DNA of 64,000 nucleotides, taken from NCBI RefSeq assembly GCF_026552795.1, contig NZ_JANFPI010000009.1, positions 1 to 64,000 of the forward strand, given 5' to 3'. The position numbers and the translations under genes were made by a program. This stretch comes from Ectorhizobium quercum. Its GTDB lineage: Bacteria; Pseudomonadota; Alphaproteobacteria; Rhizobiales; Rhizobiaceae. Positions 49,406 through 58,318 of this stretch are shown one piece after another (position 1 is the first letter of the stretch; the number at the start of each line of letters is the position of its first letter). The notes beneath the pieces are model-generated. The model ran no database searches and was not told where the DNA came from. It saw only the letters and a program-made list of their open reading frames with translations.

Positions 49406-50526
49406 GACCGGAACCTCTTTGCCGCATTCTTCGGAATGAGGATGGCGAAATCCGCCGGGTTGCGGATCGTGCCCGCCTGCTCGCCGGCACGGGCGCCCGA
49501 CCCCGTGAAGATATCGCCGCGGGCGGGACCGACGATGGCGGAACCCGTATCGAGCGCCAGCATAAGCCGGTGGAACGGATGGCCGTCGTCCAGATGGGTC
49601 AGGGTCGGCGAGGAGACGAAGAAGGGAAAGCCGAATGTGTGGATCAGGCGGTCCACCGCCAGCGAGCGTCCCGCCGCCAGCGGCACCTTGGCGGCGGCGA
49701 CCGGGCCGCTCGACGGATCGGCCACCCCGGCCTCGCGAAAGAAGATGTAGGAACGGTTGTGCCAGAGAATCTCGTCGACACGATCCGGGTGTGCGGCGAG
49801 CCAGGCCCGGATCGCCTGCATGGAAACGGTGGCGGGATCGAGTTCGCCGATCTCGATGAGATAGCGGCCGATGCCCGAAAAGGGATGCCCGGCCTTGGCC
49901 GCATAGGTGATCCGCCGGATCCGGCCATCGGGATAGACAAGCCGCGCCGCGCCCTGCACATGCGCGAAGAACACGTCGACCTTCGATCTCGCCCAGGCGA
50001 TTTCAAGGCCCCGGCCTTGCAGCGCGCCACGGTCGATGGCGGCCCGATCGGGATAGGGCTCAATCGAGCCATCCTCCCGCCTGAGACCGAAACGGTAATC
50101 CCCGTCCATGCCCGGCGGGCGATTCGTGTCGTCGATATCGGCGAGGTCGTCGGGACGGCGATAGAACGGATGACACCAGATCGCATCCGGCGTTGCCGAC
50201 ACCTCCACGTCCGGTTCGTAGAAACCCGTGACGAAGCCGTGGTCCGAATTGGCCGGGACGATGCGGAAAGGGTCGGCATGCCTTTCGAAAAAGGTGCGGA
50301 CCTCTGCCGCGCCGGACGGCGAAACGGCTTCCGCCGCCTGAAGCAGCGGCAGCAGATCCTCGGACGTCAGGCCGAGCGCGCCGGCCCGATAGGACCGACC
50401 GGCGCGAAGGTGTTCGTGGACATGGCGCAGGACCGGAAAGAGCGGCGACGGATCGTCCCGGCTCCAGCCTTCCAGGGCGGAGAAGGGAATAGCCTCCAGC
50501 CGAAAGGAACCGGCCCCGCCGCTCAT
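49402..50526 (-). CDS. mltA: Membrane-bound lytic transglycosylase A (MltA)
   Basis: This is a 374 aa lytic transglycosylase that cleaves peptidoglycan glycan strands. The MltA barrel contains VTGFYEPDVEVS at about 90-101. The C-terminal 3D domain has LDTGSAIVGPARGDIFTG, with the catalytic Asp among the three conserved Asp. No clear signal peptide or lipobox is visible at the annotated start. It lies between timA and smr with four-base overlaps on both sides. Confidence 0.93.
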   Translation of the reverse strand: MSGGAGSFRLEAIPFSALEGWSRDDPSPLFPVLRHVHEHLRAGRSYRAGALGLTSEDLLPLLQAAEAVSPSGAAEVRTFFERHADPFRIVPANSDHGFVTGFYEPDVEVSATPDAIWCHPFYRRPDDLADIDDTNRPPGMDGDYRFGLRREDGSIEPYPDRAAIDRGALQGRGLEIAWARSKVDVFFAHVQGAARLVYPDGRIRRITYAAKAGHPFSGIGRYLIEIGELDPATVSMQAIRAWLAAHPDRVDEILWHNRSYIFFREAGVADPSSGPVAAAKVPLAAGRSLAVDRLIHTFGFPFFVSSPTLTHLDDGHPFHRLMLALDTGSAIVGPARGDIFTGSGARAGEQAGTIRNPADFAILIPKNAAKRFRS

Positions 50527-51218
50527 TGTTCGGATTCGGTGGCGATCAGCTTCCAGTTCGGGTCACGGGAGCGGCTGTCGCGGGCAAAGGTCCAGAGATC
50601 GTTGACCTCGGCGACATTCTCCGCATCGCCATCCACCGTCTTGCCGTCCTTGTCGAAGGTGGCGGAAATAAGCTGGCTCAGAATGCGGACCGTGATCTGC
50701 ACCTCGGTCTCCTTCACGGAAGCCTGCACGATGTCGGACTTGTCGACGCCGATGAAGGTCGATTTCATCGTTTCCCCGGCGTTCTCGCGTTCGGTGATCG
50801 CCGCGTCGAAACCTTCGAAGACCTCCTTCGACAGCAGGCCCTTGAGCGTCTTGCGGTCTCCGTCGGCAAACGCCATCACGATCATTTCGTAGGCCATGCG
50901 GGCGCCGTTGATGAATTCCTTCGGATCGAAGGACGGATCGGCGCCGGCCACCTTGCGCAGCTGTTCGTTCAGATCGCTGCCCGCCGGCGCATAGGCGTCG
51001 ATGGCGGCAAACGGGTCTTCGCCGTCCTGATCGGCACGGCGCTGAAGCGTCACCACCTTGCCATCGTCCGCCGCGGTCTTCGCGTCTTCCCGGGCGCTGT
51101 AGGGATCGAAGGGCGGCTTTTCATTTCCCGTGCGGCGGCCGAGAACCGACCGGAGCTGAATGAAGATCAGCACCGCCGCCACCAGGAAAAACAATGTTAT
51201 AAAGTCGTTCGATCCCAT
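50523..51218 (-). CDS. timA: Tim44-like domain protein (TimA-type)
   Basis: This 231 aa membrane-anchored protein has a Tim44/TimA domain. An N-terminal helix (FITLFFLVAAVLIFIQLRSVLG, about residues 5-24) anchors it; a charged linker precedes the Tim44 fold (about 85-230, with FINGARMAYEMIVMAFADGD and the terminal DPNWKLIATESE). Alphaproteobacterial TimA is related to mitochondrial Tim44; its role in bacteria is not settled. I start at 51218 (MGSNDFITL); the upstream Met at 51230 is less likely. It heads a four-gene coupled set and is divergent from fxsA-secB. Confidence 0.88.
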   Translation of the reverse strand: MGSNDFITLFFLVAAVLIFIQLRSVLGRRTGNEKPPFDPYSAREDAKTAADDGKVVTLQRRADQDGEDPFAAIDAYAPAGSDLNEQLRKVAGADPSFDPKEFINGARMAYEMIVMAFADGDRKTLKGLLSKEVFEGFDAAITERENAGETMKSTFIGVDKSDIVQASVKETEVQITVRILSQLISATFDKDGKTVDGDAENVAEVNDLWTFARDSRSRDPNWKLIATESEQ

Positions 51219-51354
51219 CTTATCCCGCAACTTCTGTTAATATCGTTATTTATCCCCATATAATAGCATCTGCCCGGCATTCAAACATCGAAGGCCGGAA
51301 TCGGCCATGAATCCGGTCACAACGACTTCATTCAGGAAGAAATACGACGAAACC

Positions 51355-51891
51355 ATGCCATCGCGCCTTCTAGTCCCTGTCCTTCTCCTGCTTCCGCTCG
51401 CGGAAATCGCCGTTTTCGTCCTCGTCGGGCAACGGATCGGCGTCGCCGCGACGATCCTTACGGTTCTCGCCAGCACGTTCGCCGGGCTCGTCCTTCTGCG
51501 CCGCCAGGGCGTTTCGATGATCCGCAATCTCCAGGCCGGCACCCCCGGTGCGGCCGGCGGGGACGAGGTGATGCGCAGCATGCTCTACATGGTGGCCGGC
51601 CTGCTGCTGGCCGTTCCCGGCTTCATCACCTCCGCGCTCGGCCTTCTTCTGTTGCTGCCGTTCACCCGCAGCTTCCTGTGGAAGTCGTTGAAGCCGGACG
51701 TGATCGTCACCCGCTCCGCCCGGTTCTACCGCCGGCCCGATCCGGGCGGGAACGCCGAATCGCGGCGCGGTCCTTCCGTCATCGACCTGGACGAGGACGA
51801 GTTTCGCCGCGACGATGACGGCGGTTCCGCAAGCCCTTCCAAACCGGGCGAATCGCCCTGGTCGAGACCCGACAAGCCGCCCGGCCATTGA
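51355..51891 (+). CDS. fxsA: FxsA family membrane protein
   Basis: This is a 178 aa inner-membrane protein of the FxsA family (known from suppression of F-plasmid exclusion of phage T7). Helices are visible at about 3-22 (LLVPVLLLLPLAEIAVFVLV), 26-44 and 72-100 (LYMVAGLLLAVPGFITSALG). A soluble, acidic tail with VIDLDEDEF ends it. Start ATG 51355 (MPSRLLVP) is chosen over 51307. It is divergent from timA and upstream of secB by 79 bp. Confidence 0.88.
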   Translation: MPSRLLVPVLLLLPLAEIAVFVLVGQRIGVAATILTVLASTFAGLVLLRRQGVSMIRNLQAGTPGAAGGDEVMRSMLYMVAGLLLAVPGFITSALGLLLLLPFTRSFLWKSLKPDVIVTRSARFYRRPDPGGNAESRRGPSVIDLDEDEFRRDDDGGSASPSKPGESPWSRPDKPPGH

Positions 51892-51970
51892 GGCCGCAAC
51901 GGCGCTCAGGGTTGTAAGGCAGGGTCCGAAATGCTAGAGCGGCACACAAATCAAATGCGGAGATAGCCCT

Positions 51971-52447
51971 ATGGCCAACGAAAATTCTTCCGAGGGCGCA
52001 GTACAGCCCTCCCTCAACATCCTTGCCCAGTACATCAAGGATCTGTCCTTCGAGAACCCGAGCGCGCCGCGCTCGCTTCAGGCACGTGACAAGGCGCCCG
52101 CAATCAATATTTCGGTCAACGTCAATGCCAACCCGCTTTCCGACAGCGATTTCGACGTCGTGCTTTCGCTGAACGCCGAAGCCAAGGATGGCGACAAGGC
52201 CCTGTTCGCCGTCGAACTGGTCTATGGTGGCGTTTTCCGGATCACGGGCTTTCCGCAGGAGCATGTCCTTCCGCTGCTCTTCATCGAGTGCCCGCGCCTT
52301 CTCTTCCCCTTCGCGCGCCAGATCGTGTCCGACGCCACCCGCAACGGCGGCTTCCCGCCGCTGATGATCGATCCGATCGACTTCGCCCAGATGTTCTCGC
52401 AGCGCATGGCCGAGGAACAGGCCCGCGCGAAGGTTCAGACGAACTGA
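51971..52447 (+). CDS. secB: Protein-export chaperone SecB
   Basis: This 158 aa tetrameric chaperone holds preproteins unfolded and delivers them to SecA. The conserved [18 protein letters not shown] and the [36 protein letters not shown] segments are typical. ATG 51971 is used. It ends at a strong terminator. Confidence 0.97.
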   Translation: MANENSSEGAVQPSLNILAQYIKDLSFENPSAPRSLQARDKAPAINISVNVNANPLSDSDFDVVLSLNAEAKDGDKALFAVELVYGGVFRITGFPQEHVLPLLFIECPRLLFPFARQIVSDATRNGGFPPLMIDPIDFAQMFSQRMAEEQARAKVQTN

Positions 52448-52472
52448 TCGCAGGACATTCCGCCCGACATGC

Positions 52473-52502
52473 AAAAGCCCGGTCCTTCGACCGGGCTTTT
52501 TT
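52473..52502 (+). terminator. Terminator between secB and dnaQ
   Basis: AAAAGCCCGGTC-CTTC-GACCGGGCTTTT (52473-52500) continues into further Ts. It serves the convergent secB and dnaQ genes. Confidence 0.9.
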
Positions 52503-52513
52503 GTTGACGCCCT

Positions 52514-53221
52514 TCAGGCCGGGTCGTCGTATTTCGACCAGATCGGCGTGCTCTTGAGGGAAGAAACCATCACCGCGTGCCGTTCCCTCTCCTCCGCGGA
52601 AAGCCGGGAGACGAGCGGCCGCGGCCGTTTTCCGAAATCGGAAATGCCGGCATCGTCGTCCGCATTGCCCTCGGCCCGGCGCTCGTCTTCGGTCAGGCCG
52701 AAGGCCGCCTGACGGCCGCCGATCATCTCGATATAGACTTCCGCCAGAAGCTCGGCGTCGAGCAGGGCGCCGTGCTTGGTGCGGTGGGAATTGTCGATCC
52801 CGTAGCGCCGGCAAAGCGCATCGAGCGTGTTCGGCCCCATCGGATGCTTGCGGCGCGCCATCGAGAGCGTGTCGATGACCATGTCGTTCGACACTGGCGG
52901 CAGGTTCAGCCGCGCGAATTCCGCATTGATGAAGCCCATATCGAATGTGGCGTTATGGGCGATCCATTTGGCGCCTTCGAAGAACGCGACGATTTTCGGC
53001 GCGACATCGGCAAAGGGCGGCTTGTCGGCCAGAAACTCGTCGGTGATCCCATGCACGGCCAGGGCGTCCGGATGGACCTTGCGGTCGCCGGGATTGATAT
53101 AGAAATGGATGGTATTGCCGGTCGGGAAATGGTTGAAAAGCTCGATCCCGCCGATTTCGATCACGCGGTCGTTCCTGTTTTCGAGACCGGTTGTTTCCGT
53201 ATCGAAGATGATTTCACGCAT
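52514..53221 (-). CDS. dnaQ: DNA polymerase III subunit epsilon
   Basis: This 235 aa 3'-5' proofreading exonuclease belongs to the replicative polymerase. DEDDh motifs are FDTETTG (Asp 7, Glu 9), WIAHNATFDMGFIN (Exo II) and HRTKHGALLDAELLAEVY (Exo III, His-Asp). It is preceded by coaE with a two-base gap, the conserved coaE-dnaQ pairing of alphaproteobacteria. It is the last gene of the ppsR-maf-aroE-coaE-dnaQ set. Confidence 0.96.
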   Translation of the reverse strand: MREIIFDTETTGLENRNDRVIEIGGIELFNHFPTGNTIHFYINPGDRKVHPDALAVHGITDEFLADKPPFADVAPKIVAFFEGAKWIAHNATFDMGFINAEFARLNLPPVSNDMVIDTLSMARRKHPMGPNTLDALCRRYGIDNSHRTKHGALLDAELLAEVYIEMIGGRQAAFGLTEDERRAEGNADDDAGISDFGKRPRPLVSRLSAEERERHAVMVSSLKSTPIWSKYDDPA

Positions 53222-53223
53222 GT

Positions 53224-53823
53224 TCAGCCCTTCCGTTTCCAGCCTGCGCCGAGCGTCGCCAATATGCTGCGAACCTGCTCGCGCGCGGCATCCATTCCGA
53301 GTCCGGTGTCGATGATGAAATCGGCCCGCCGCCGCTTCTCCGCATCCGGCAATTGCCGGCTCAGGATCATGTCGAATTTCTCAGGCGTCATGCCCGGACG
53401 CGCCAGGACCCGCTGCCGCTGGATTTCGGGATCGCAGGTCACGACGACCACGGCATCGACGCGCCCTTCCCCGCCCGTTTCGTAGAGAAGCGGAATGTCG
53501 AGCAGCACGACCGGACTGCCCGCCTGCCGCTGCCGCTCCAGAAAACCTTTCTCCCGCGCCCGGACGAGCGGATGGACGATGGCTTCCAGCTGCTTGAGCT
53601 TAGCCGGATTCCCGGCCAGTTGCCGGCTCAGTTCGGCACGGTCGATCACGCCGCCGACCACGCTTCCCGGGAAAAGATCACCGACCGGGCCGACGGCCTC
53701 GGTCCGGTAGAGATCGTGAACCACGGCATCGGCATCGTTGACCGGCACGCCTTCGGCCCGGAAGAAATCCGCCGTCGTCGATTTTCCCATGCCGATGGAG
53801 CCGGTCAGGCCGAGAACGATCAT
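53224..53823 (-). CDS. coaE: Dephospho-CoA kinase
   Basis: This 199 aa P-loop kinase catalyses the final phosphorylation to coenzyme [13 protein letters not shown] is at residues 5-16 (Lys 14). [10 protein letters not shown] and [11 protein letters not shown] (the CoA-binding and Asp region) follow. It overlaps aroE by four bases. Confidence 0.96.
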   Translation of the reverse strand: MIVLGLTGSIGMGKSTTADFFRAEGVPVNDADAVVHDLYRTEAVGPVGDLFPGSVVGGVIDRAELSRQLAGNPAKLKQLEAIVHPLVRAREKGFLERQRQAGSPVVLLDIPLLYETGGEGRVDAVVVVTCDPEIQRQRVLARPGMTPEKFDMILSRQLPDAEKRRRADFIIDTGLGMDAAREQVRSILATLGAGWKRKG

Positions 53824-54680
53824 CGGTGCTTTTCCATATCCGCAATCACCAAAGCCCTCAGCACCTCATCCACGACGGGCCGCCGGCCGAACCATTTCTC
53901 GAAACCCGGCACCGCCTGATGAAGCAACATGCCGAGCCCGTCGATGGCGGCAAAGCCCTGGGCTTCGGCCATCGCCAGAATCGGCGTTTTCAGCGGCACA
54001 TAGACAATGTCGGTGACGGCGGCGTTCGATGCAAGCGGTGAAAAGTCGATGGCGGGCACGGGCATGCCGTCCATCCCAAGCGATGTGGTGTTCACGAACA
54101 GTCCGGCGCCGCTCATCACCTCGGGCAGCGCCTCCACGGAATGGGCGTGGATGTTCGGGCCGAAGCGGTCGGCCAGTTCCCGCGCCCGCCCGACCGTGCG
54201 GTTCACGACATTGATTTCCGCAATTCCGCGGTTCCTCAGGGCCTGAAGGACCGCCCGGCTGGCGCCGCCGGCCCCCAGGACCACGGCGCGTCCGGTGTCA
54301 TCCCAGCCGGGCCGGCGTTCGTCGAGGTTCGAAACGAAACCCATCCCGTCGGTGTTGGTGGCTTTCAGCCTGCCATCCTCGAGCCAGAGCGTATTGGCGG
54401 CGCCCAGTTCCTCTGCAAGTCCGTCCGGTTCGTCGGCAAGCGCGAAGGCCATTTCCTTGTGCGGTATGGTGACGTTGCCGCCGCGGAAACCGCCGGAACC
54501 GTCCTTGAGCGCCGCGATGAAGGCCGGAAAATCCTCCGGCGCCACTTCCCGGGCGGCATAGTGTCCGTCGATGCCGAAGGATTTCAGCCAGTGGCCGTGA
54601 ATGAGCGGCGAGCGGGAATGCCTGACCGGATAGCCGGTCACGAAAGCGCGCATGGTTAACGTTTCACGTGAATCAGCCAT
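53820..54680 (-). CDS. aroE: Shikimate dehydrogenase
   Basis: This 286 aa NADPH-dependent enzyme of aromatic amino acid synthesis reduces 3-dehydroshikimate. [11 protein letters not shown] binds shikimate, [13 protein letters not shown] has the catalytic Lys, and [13 protein letters not shown] is the nucleotide-binding loop. ATG 54680 (MADSRET) is chosen. It overlaps the maf stop by eight bases, has GGGGGAAA just upstream, and matches the MxDSRET opening I recall for rhizobial AroE; 54653 is the alternative. The codons for DSRET contain a parS-like site. Confidence 0.93.
   Translation of the reverse strand: MADSRETLTMRAFVTGYPVRHSRSPLIHGHWLKSFGIDGHYAAREVAPEDFPAFIAALKDGSGGFRGGNVTIPHKEMAFALADEPDGLAEELGAANTLWLEDGRLKATNTDGMGFVSNLDERRPGWDDTGRAVVLGAGGASRAVLQALRNRGIAEINVVNRTVGRARELADRFGPNIHAHSVEALPEVMSGAGLFVNTTSLGMDGMPVPAIDFSPLASNAAVTDIVYVPLKTPILAMAEAQGFAAIDGLGMLLHQAVPGFEKWFGRRPVVDEVLRALVIADMEKHR
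54661..54674. other. parS-like site in the aroE start region, one mismatch
   Basis: GTTTCACGTGAATC on the plus strand, read on the minus strand within codons 3-7 of aroE (D-S-R-E-T). It also overlaps the maf stop codon. Confidence 0.6.
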
Positions 54681-55275
54681 CGATTTCCCCCAGGCGACGC
54701 AATTCCCCGAGCACGGCCAGAAGCGGCAGGCCGATGATGGTGAAATAATCGCCGTCGATCTTTTCGAAGAGCTGTATGCCCTCCCCTTCAAGCTGGTAGG
54801 CGCCGACACTCAGGAGTGCCCGGTCGCCAACCCGCGCCAGATGCCTCTCTATGAATCCGTCCGAAAGCGGACGCACCGTCATATCGGCATGGGCGACATG
54901 CTCCCAGACGACGGTGCCGGCTCTGGCGAAGGCCACGGCGCTGTTCAGCCGGTGGGTCTTGCCGGAAAGCGACCGAAGATGTTCGCCGGCCGCTTCGAGC
55001 GTCGGCGGCTTGTGGTAGACGCGGTCGCCGAGCGACATGGTCTGATCGGAGCCGATCACCAGCGCCGCCGGATGACGGCCGCTGACCTCCAGAGCCTTCG
55101 CCCGGGCGAGATGAAGCGCCACCTCGTCCGGCGTCGCGCCGGATCGTTCGAGTGGCGCTTCGATCGCGCGTTCATCGATCCTCGCCGCAATCGCCTCGAA
55201 GGCCAGGCCGGCATTCTCCATAAGCTGGCGGCGAAACGGACTGGAAGATGCGAGAATGAGAGAAGAAGCGGCCAT
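54673..55275 (-). CDS. maf: Maf-family nucleotide pyrophosphatase
   Basis: This 200 aa Maf-like house-cleaning NTP pyrophosphatase removes non-canonical or modified nucleotides. [13 protein letters not shown] is the N-terminal signature. VIGSDQTM and [22 protein letters not shown] are the catalytic-site blocks. The two Maf subtypes differ in base preference, and I do not assign one. It starts 41 bp after ppsR and overlaps aroE. Confidence 0.9.
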   Translation of the reverse strand: MAASSLILASSSPFRRQLMENAGLAFEAIAARIDERAIEAPLERSGATPDEVALHLARAKALEVSGRHPAALVIGSDQTMSLGDRVYHKPPTLEAAGEHLRSLSGKTHRLNSAVAFARAGTVVWEHVAHADMTVRPLSDGFIERHLARVGDRALLSVGAYQLEGEGIQLFEKIDGDYFTIIGLPLLAVLGELRRLGEIDG

Positions 55276-55316
55276 CGGTCTGCCCGGGTATGATTTCCTG
55301 TAAAACGGGCCCCGGT

Positions 55317-56138
55317 CTATCGCAGCTTCGGCCGCAGGGCAACGATGGCGGCCGCCGTTTCCTCGATGGAGCGGCGCGTCACGTCGATAACGGGCCAGTT
55401 GTTGCGGGCACAGAGCGAACGGGCATATTTCAGTTCCTCGGAAATCGCCGCGCGGTCGGTGTAGTGCATGTGGTCATAACCGTTGACCGTACCGAGTTCC
55501 CGGTGTTCGCGAACCTGCGAGATGCGATCCGTGGTGGCGACAAGCCCAACGATCAGCGGCCTGCTTGCCGCGAAAACAGCCTCCGGCAAGGGAACGCCGG
55601 GCACGATCGGTATGTTGGCGGTCTTGATGCCGCGGTTGGCGAGATAGATGCTGGTGGGCGTTTTCGATGTGCGGCTGACGCCGAGAATGATGACATCCGC
55701 CTCGTCGTAATCCTCCGGCATCTGGCCGTCGTCGTGATCCATTGCGAAGTTCAGCGCCTCGATGCGCGCGAAGTAATCGGCATTCATCAGGTGCTGGGCC
55801 GAGACCCTGCGGCGCGACGGCGTTCCGAGATAGAGCTGGAAGACGTTCATGACCGGCTCGAGAACGTTTGCCGCCGGAACGCCGATCTCCCGACAGCGTT
55901 CGTCCACCAGCGCCGCCAACTCGGTATCGACCAGCGTGTAGAGAACGATGCCCGGCTCGGTGTCGATCGCCTCCAGCACGGCCAGCAACTGCTTGCGACT
56001 GCGGATCAGCGGATAGAGGTGCTCCACCGGTTGCGCATCGCGAAACTGCACCGACGCCGCCCGGCCCGCCGACATCAGGGTCTCCCCCGTCGAATCGGAG
56101 ATCAGATGGAGGTGGAAGAAGTTTTTGCGGTTTTCCAC
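55317..56138 (-). CDS. ppsR: PEP synthase/PPDK regulatory protein (DUF299)
   Basis: This 273 aa bifunctional ADP-dependent kinase and phosphorylase controls pyruvate phosphate dikinase or PEP synthase by reversible Thr phosphorylation. SDSTGET at about 14-20 and the P-loop-like [15 protein letters not shown] near 150 are visible. The family begins [16 protein letters not shown], which corresponds to GTG 56138. A longer frame from 56261 would add 41 residues running through DnaA-box-like DNA, so I reject it. The gene adjoins the probable origin, as in other rhizobia and Caulobacter (hemE-origin-DUF299). Confidence 0.9.
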   Translation of the reverse strand: MENRKNFFHLHLISDSTGETLMSAGRAASVQFRDAQPVEHLYPLIRSRKQLLAVLEAIDTEPGIVLYTLVDTELAALVDERCREIGVPAANVLEPVMNVFQLYLGTPSRRRVSAQHLMNADYFARIEALNFAMDHDDGQMPEDYDEADVIILGVSRTSKTPTSIYLANRGIKTANIPIVPGVPLPEAVFAASRPLIVGLVATTDRISQVREHRELGTVNGYDHMHYTDRAAISEELKYARSLCARNNWPVIDVTRRSIEETAAAIVALRPKLR

Positions 56139-56541
56139 GTTATTCTGAAAGCCCTGTTGAAAATCCGGGAGAGGGATCGGCAAAAACCCGGACCTTGTCC
56201 AGGCTAGTGGAAAACTGCCGGGTTTTCCACATTCGGCAAACAACCGGAAAACCTGCGGCAATGGCTGTGAACAAGACTCATAAGCTCCAGCTTTCCATCT
56301 TCTGTCCCCAGATCATCCACAGTTTTGATTAAAATCCGTTTTCCGTTATCATCTTGAATTCAAATATGAAAATGCAATTATCCCTGTTATTGGGCAAGAG
56401 TCCGGGATTCACCATGCACCGGAATGGGAAATTTGCGAAATCGCGGCATTTTGTCGGGACTGATTTTAATCCTTGCTACTCACCGACTCTAAGAAATAGA
56501 AAACCTTTCAATTCCTATTTGTTTTATTGGAGAGCGACGTC
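56131..56541. other. Probable chromosomal origin of replication (oriC)
   Basis: A 403 bp gap between the ppsR start and the hemE start contains a cluster of DnaA-box-like 9-mers: TTTTCCACG (56131-56139), TTTTCCACT (minus, 56206-56214), TTTTCCACA (56223-56231, matching the TTWTNCACA consensus), TTGTTCACA (minus, 56266-56274) and TCATCCACA (56313-56321). An AT-rich stretch follows (about 56320-56400). GATTAAAATC (56327-56336) and its reverse complement (56462-56471) bracket it. Caulobacter and Sinorhizobium origins lie next to hemE, which supports the call. Confidence 0.75.
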
Positions 56542-57576
56542 TTGCAAGCCAGCGAACGGAAGATTATCAGGGTGCTATCCGGAGAAACGATTGCGCCTCC
56601 TCCGCTTTGGCTCATGAGACAGGCAGGTCGCTATCTGCCGGAATACAGGCAAACGCGGGCGAAGGCCGGAAGTTTCCTCAACCTCTGTTACAATCCAGAA
56701 CTGGCAACGGAAGTAACGCTTCAGCCGATCCGCCGTTACGGTTTCGATGCGGCCATCCTGTTCTCGGATATCCTGGTCATTCCCGATGCCCTGAAACGCA
56801 ATGTCCGGTTCAATGTCGGGCACGGCCCGGAAATGGATCCGATCGACGCCGACGGGATCGAAAAGCTGTCGGCCGAAGGCGTTCAGGATCACCTGAAACC
56901 GGTCTTCGAAACGGTAAACCGCATTCGCGCCGCCCTGTCGCAGGAAACCGCACTGCTCGGTTTCTGCGGTGCGCCGTGGACCGTCGCGACCTACATGATC
57001 GCCGGCCGGGGAACGCCGGATCAGGCCCCTGCCCGGCTGTTCGCCTATCGTCACCGCCAAGCTTTCGTCCGGCTTCTCGATCTTCTGGCCGACATTTCTG
57101 CCGATTATCTCGTCGCGCAGATCGATGCCGGCGCGGATGCCGTGCAGATTTTCGATTCGTGGGCCGGCGTTCTCGGCGAGAAGGAATTCGAGGCCTATGC
57201 GGTCCGGCCGGTGAAGCGCATGATCACTTCGGTCAGGGCGCGCCGCCCGCAGGCCAGGATCATCGCCTTTGCAAAGGGGGCGGGTCTTCTCCTCAAGGAT
57301 TATCGCCAGGCGACGGATGCCGACGCGATCGGTCTCGACTGGTCCGTGCCGCTGACATTCGCCGCCGAATTGCAGAAGGACGGGCCGGTTCAGGGCAATC
57401 TCGATCCGATGTGCGTCGTTGCCGGCGGCAAGGCGCTGGAAGACGGGATCGACGATATCCTCCAGCATCTTGGCCAGGGACCGCTGATCTTCAATCTCGG
57501 TCACGGGATCACCCCGGAGGCCGATCCGGATCATGTGACGGCGCTGGTCGAACGCGTTCGAGGCGCGGCCGCATGA
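56542..57576 (+). CDS. hemE: Uroporphyrinogen decarboxylase
   Basis: This 344 aa enzyme decarboxylates uroporphyrinogen III to coproporphyrinogen III in haem synthesis. [15 protein letters not shown] is the signature. [11 protein letters not shown] and [13 protein letters not shown] are further conserved blocks. The start is probably TTG 56542 (L-Q-A-S-E-R-K), preceded by GGAGAG at a good spacing; the only alternatives are TTG 56527 and internal codons, and no ATG fits. The first base pairs adjoin the origin. It overlaps hemJ by four bases. Confidence 0.95.
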   Translation: MQASERKIIRVLSGETIAPPPLWLMRQAGRYLPEYRQTRAKAGSFLNLCYNPELATEVTLQPIRRYGFDAAILFSDILVIPDALKRNVRFNVGHGPEMDPIDADGIEKLSAEGVQDHLKPVFETVNRIRAALSQETALLGFCGAPWTVATYMIAGRGTPDQAPARLFAYRHRQAFVRLLDLLADISADYLVAQIDAGADAVQIFDSWAGVLGEKEFEAYAVRPVKRMITSVRARRPQARIIAFAKGAGLLLKDYRQATDADAIGLDWSVPLTFAAELQKDGPVQGNLDPMCVVAGGKALEDGIDDILQHLGQGPLIFNLGHGITPEADPDHVTALVERVRGAAA

Positions 57577-58124
57577 CCGGGCCGGAAAGGCAGACGGACC
57601 GGGCGCCGGGCCGGCGCGCGTCGGTCAAGGCCTTTACGGCGATCGGCGTTTTTCTGGCGCTGATCGGTCTTCTGCGGTTTACGCAGCCGGATGATTTCTA
57701 TCTCTGGATCAAGGCTTTCCATGTGATCGCGGTCATTGCCTGGATGGCGGGTCTGCTCTACATGCCGCGGCTTTTCATCTATCACACCGATGCCGAGCCG
57801 GGATCGGCCCAGTCGGAAACCTTCAAGGTGATGGAGCAGCGGCTTCTCAAGGTCATCATGAACCCGGCGATGATGATTTCATGGATGCTCGGCCTTTACA
57901 TCGCCTGGGACATTTACGGTTTTCGCGGCGGATGGCTGCATGCGAAGATCGCGCTCGTCGTTCTTCTGATGCTCGTCCATGTGCATTTTTCCCGCGCCGT
58001 GCGGCTTTTCGCCAAGGACGGTCCGCGCAGGACGCCGCGTTACTGGCGGGTCATGAACGAGCTGCCGACGGTTCTGATGATGGCCATCGTCATTCTGGCA
58101 ATCGTCAAGCCGTTTTCCGGCTGA
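57573..58124 (+). CDS. hemJ: Protoporphyrinogen oxidase HemJ
   Basis: This 183 aa integral membrane protein oxidises protoporphyrinogen IX in organisms lacking HemG and HemY. Four hydrophobic helices are visible: about 20-34, 46-66 ([21 protein letters not shown]), about 105-125 and 165-180. The conserved His in [11 protein letters not shown] and the LMLVHVHF segment are typical of HemJ. It starts within the hemE stop (ATGA), forming a hemE-hemJ pair that opens rightward from the origin. Confidence 0.93.
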   Translation: MTGPERQTDRAPGRRASVKAFTAIGVFLALIGLLRFTQPDDFYLWIKAFHVIAVIAWMAGLLYMPRLFIYHTDAEPGSAQSETFKVMEQRLLKVIMNPAMMISWMLGLYIAWDIYGFRGGWLHAKIALVVLLMLVHVHFSRAVRLFAKDGPRRTPRYWRVMNELPTVLMMAIVILAIVKPFSG

Positions 58125-58240
58125 GAGCGAACGTGCTGAGAATTATTCGCCGCGTTTACGGTTTCCGCTTGCGGCGATTTGCGTGAATCGCTATTTTCCG
58201 CGCAACTCATCTCCATTGGCTTGTGTGACCTGTTCTGATC

Positions 58241-58258
58241 CCTGCGGTGAGCCGCAGG
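58241..58258 (+). promoter_or_regulatory. Leader hairpins upstream of rho
   Basis: CCTGCGG-tgag-CCGCAGG (58241-58258) lies 61 bp upstream of rho. A second looser inverted repeat, TCGCCGC/GCGGCGA, is at 58147-58177. rho is autoregulated in other bacteria, so a structured leader is plausible, but no function is shown here. The 194 bp gap holds no other gene. Confidence 0.35.
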
Positions 58259-58318
58259 TGCGAATTCTGCCAACACGCCTTCCCCTCTCTTCTACTTTCA
58301 TAAAAATGGTGCCCCTTC

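Noticed and set aside
52084..52089. CACGTG in secB and at about 63626 in rsmG as parS sites
   Set aside because: Only the central hexamer matches; flanking TTT and AAA arms are missing.
55317..56261. Longer N-terminus for ppsR starting at 56261
   Set aside because: The extra 41 residues do not resemble the family and run through DnaA-box-like origin DNA.
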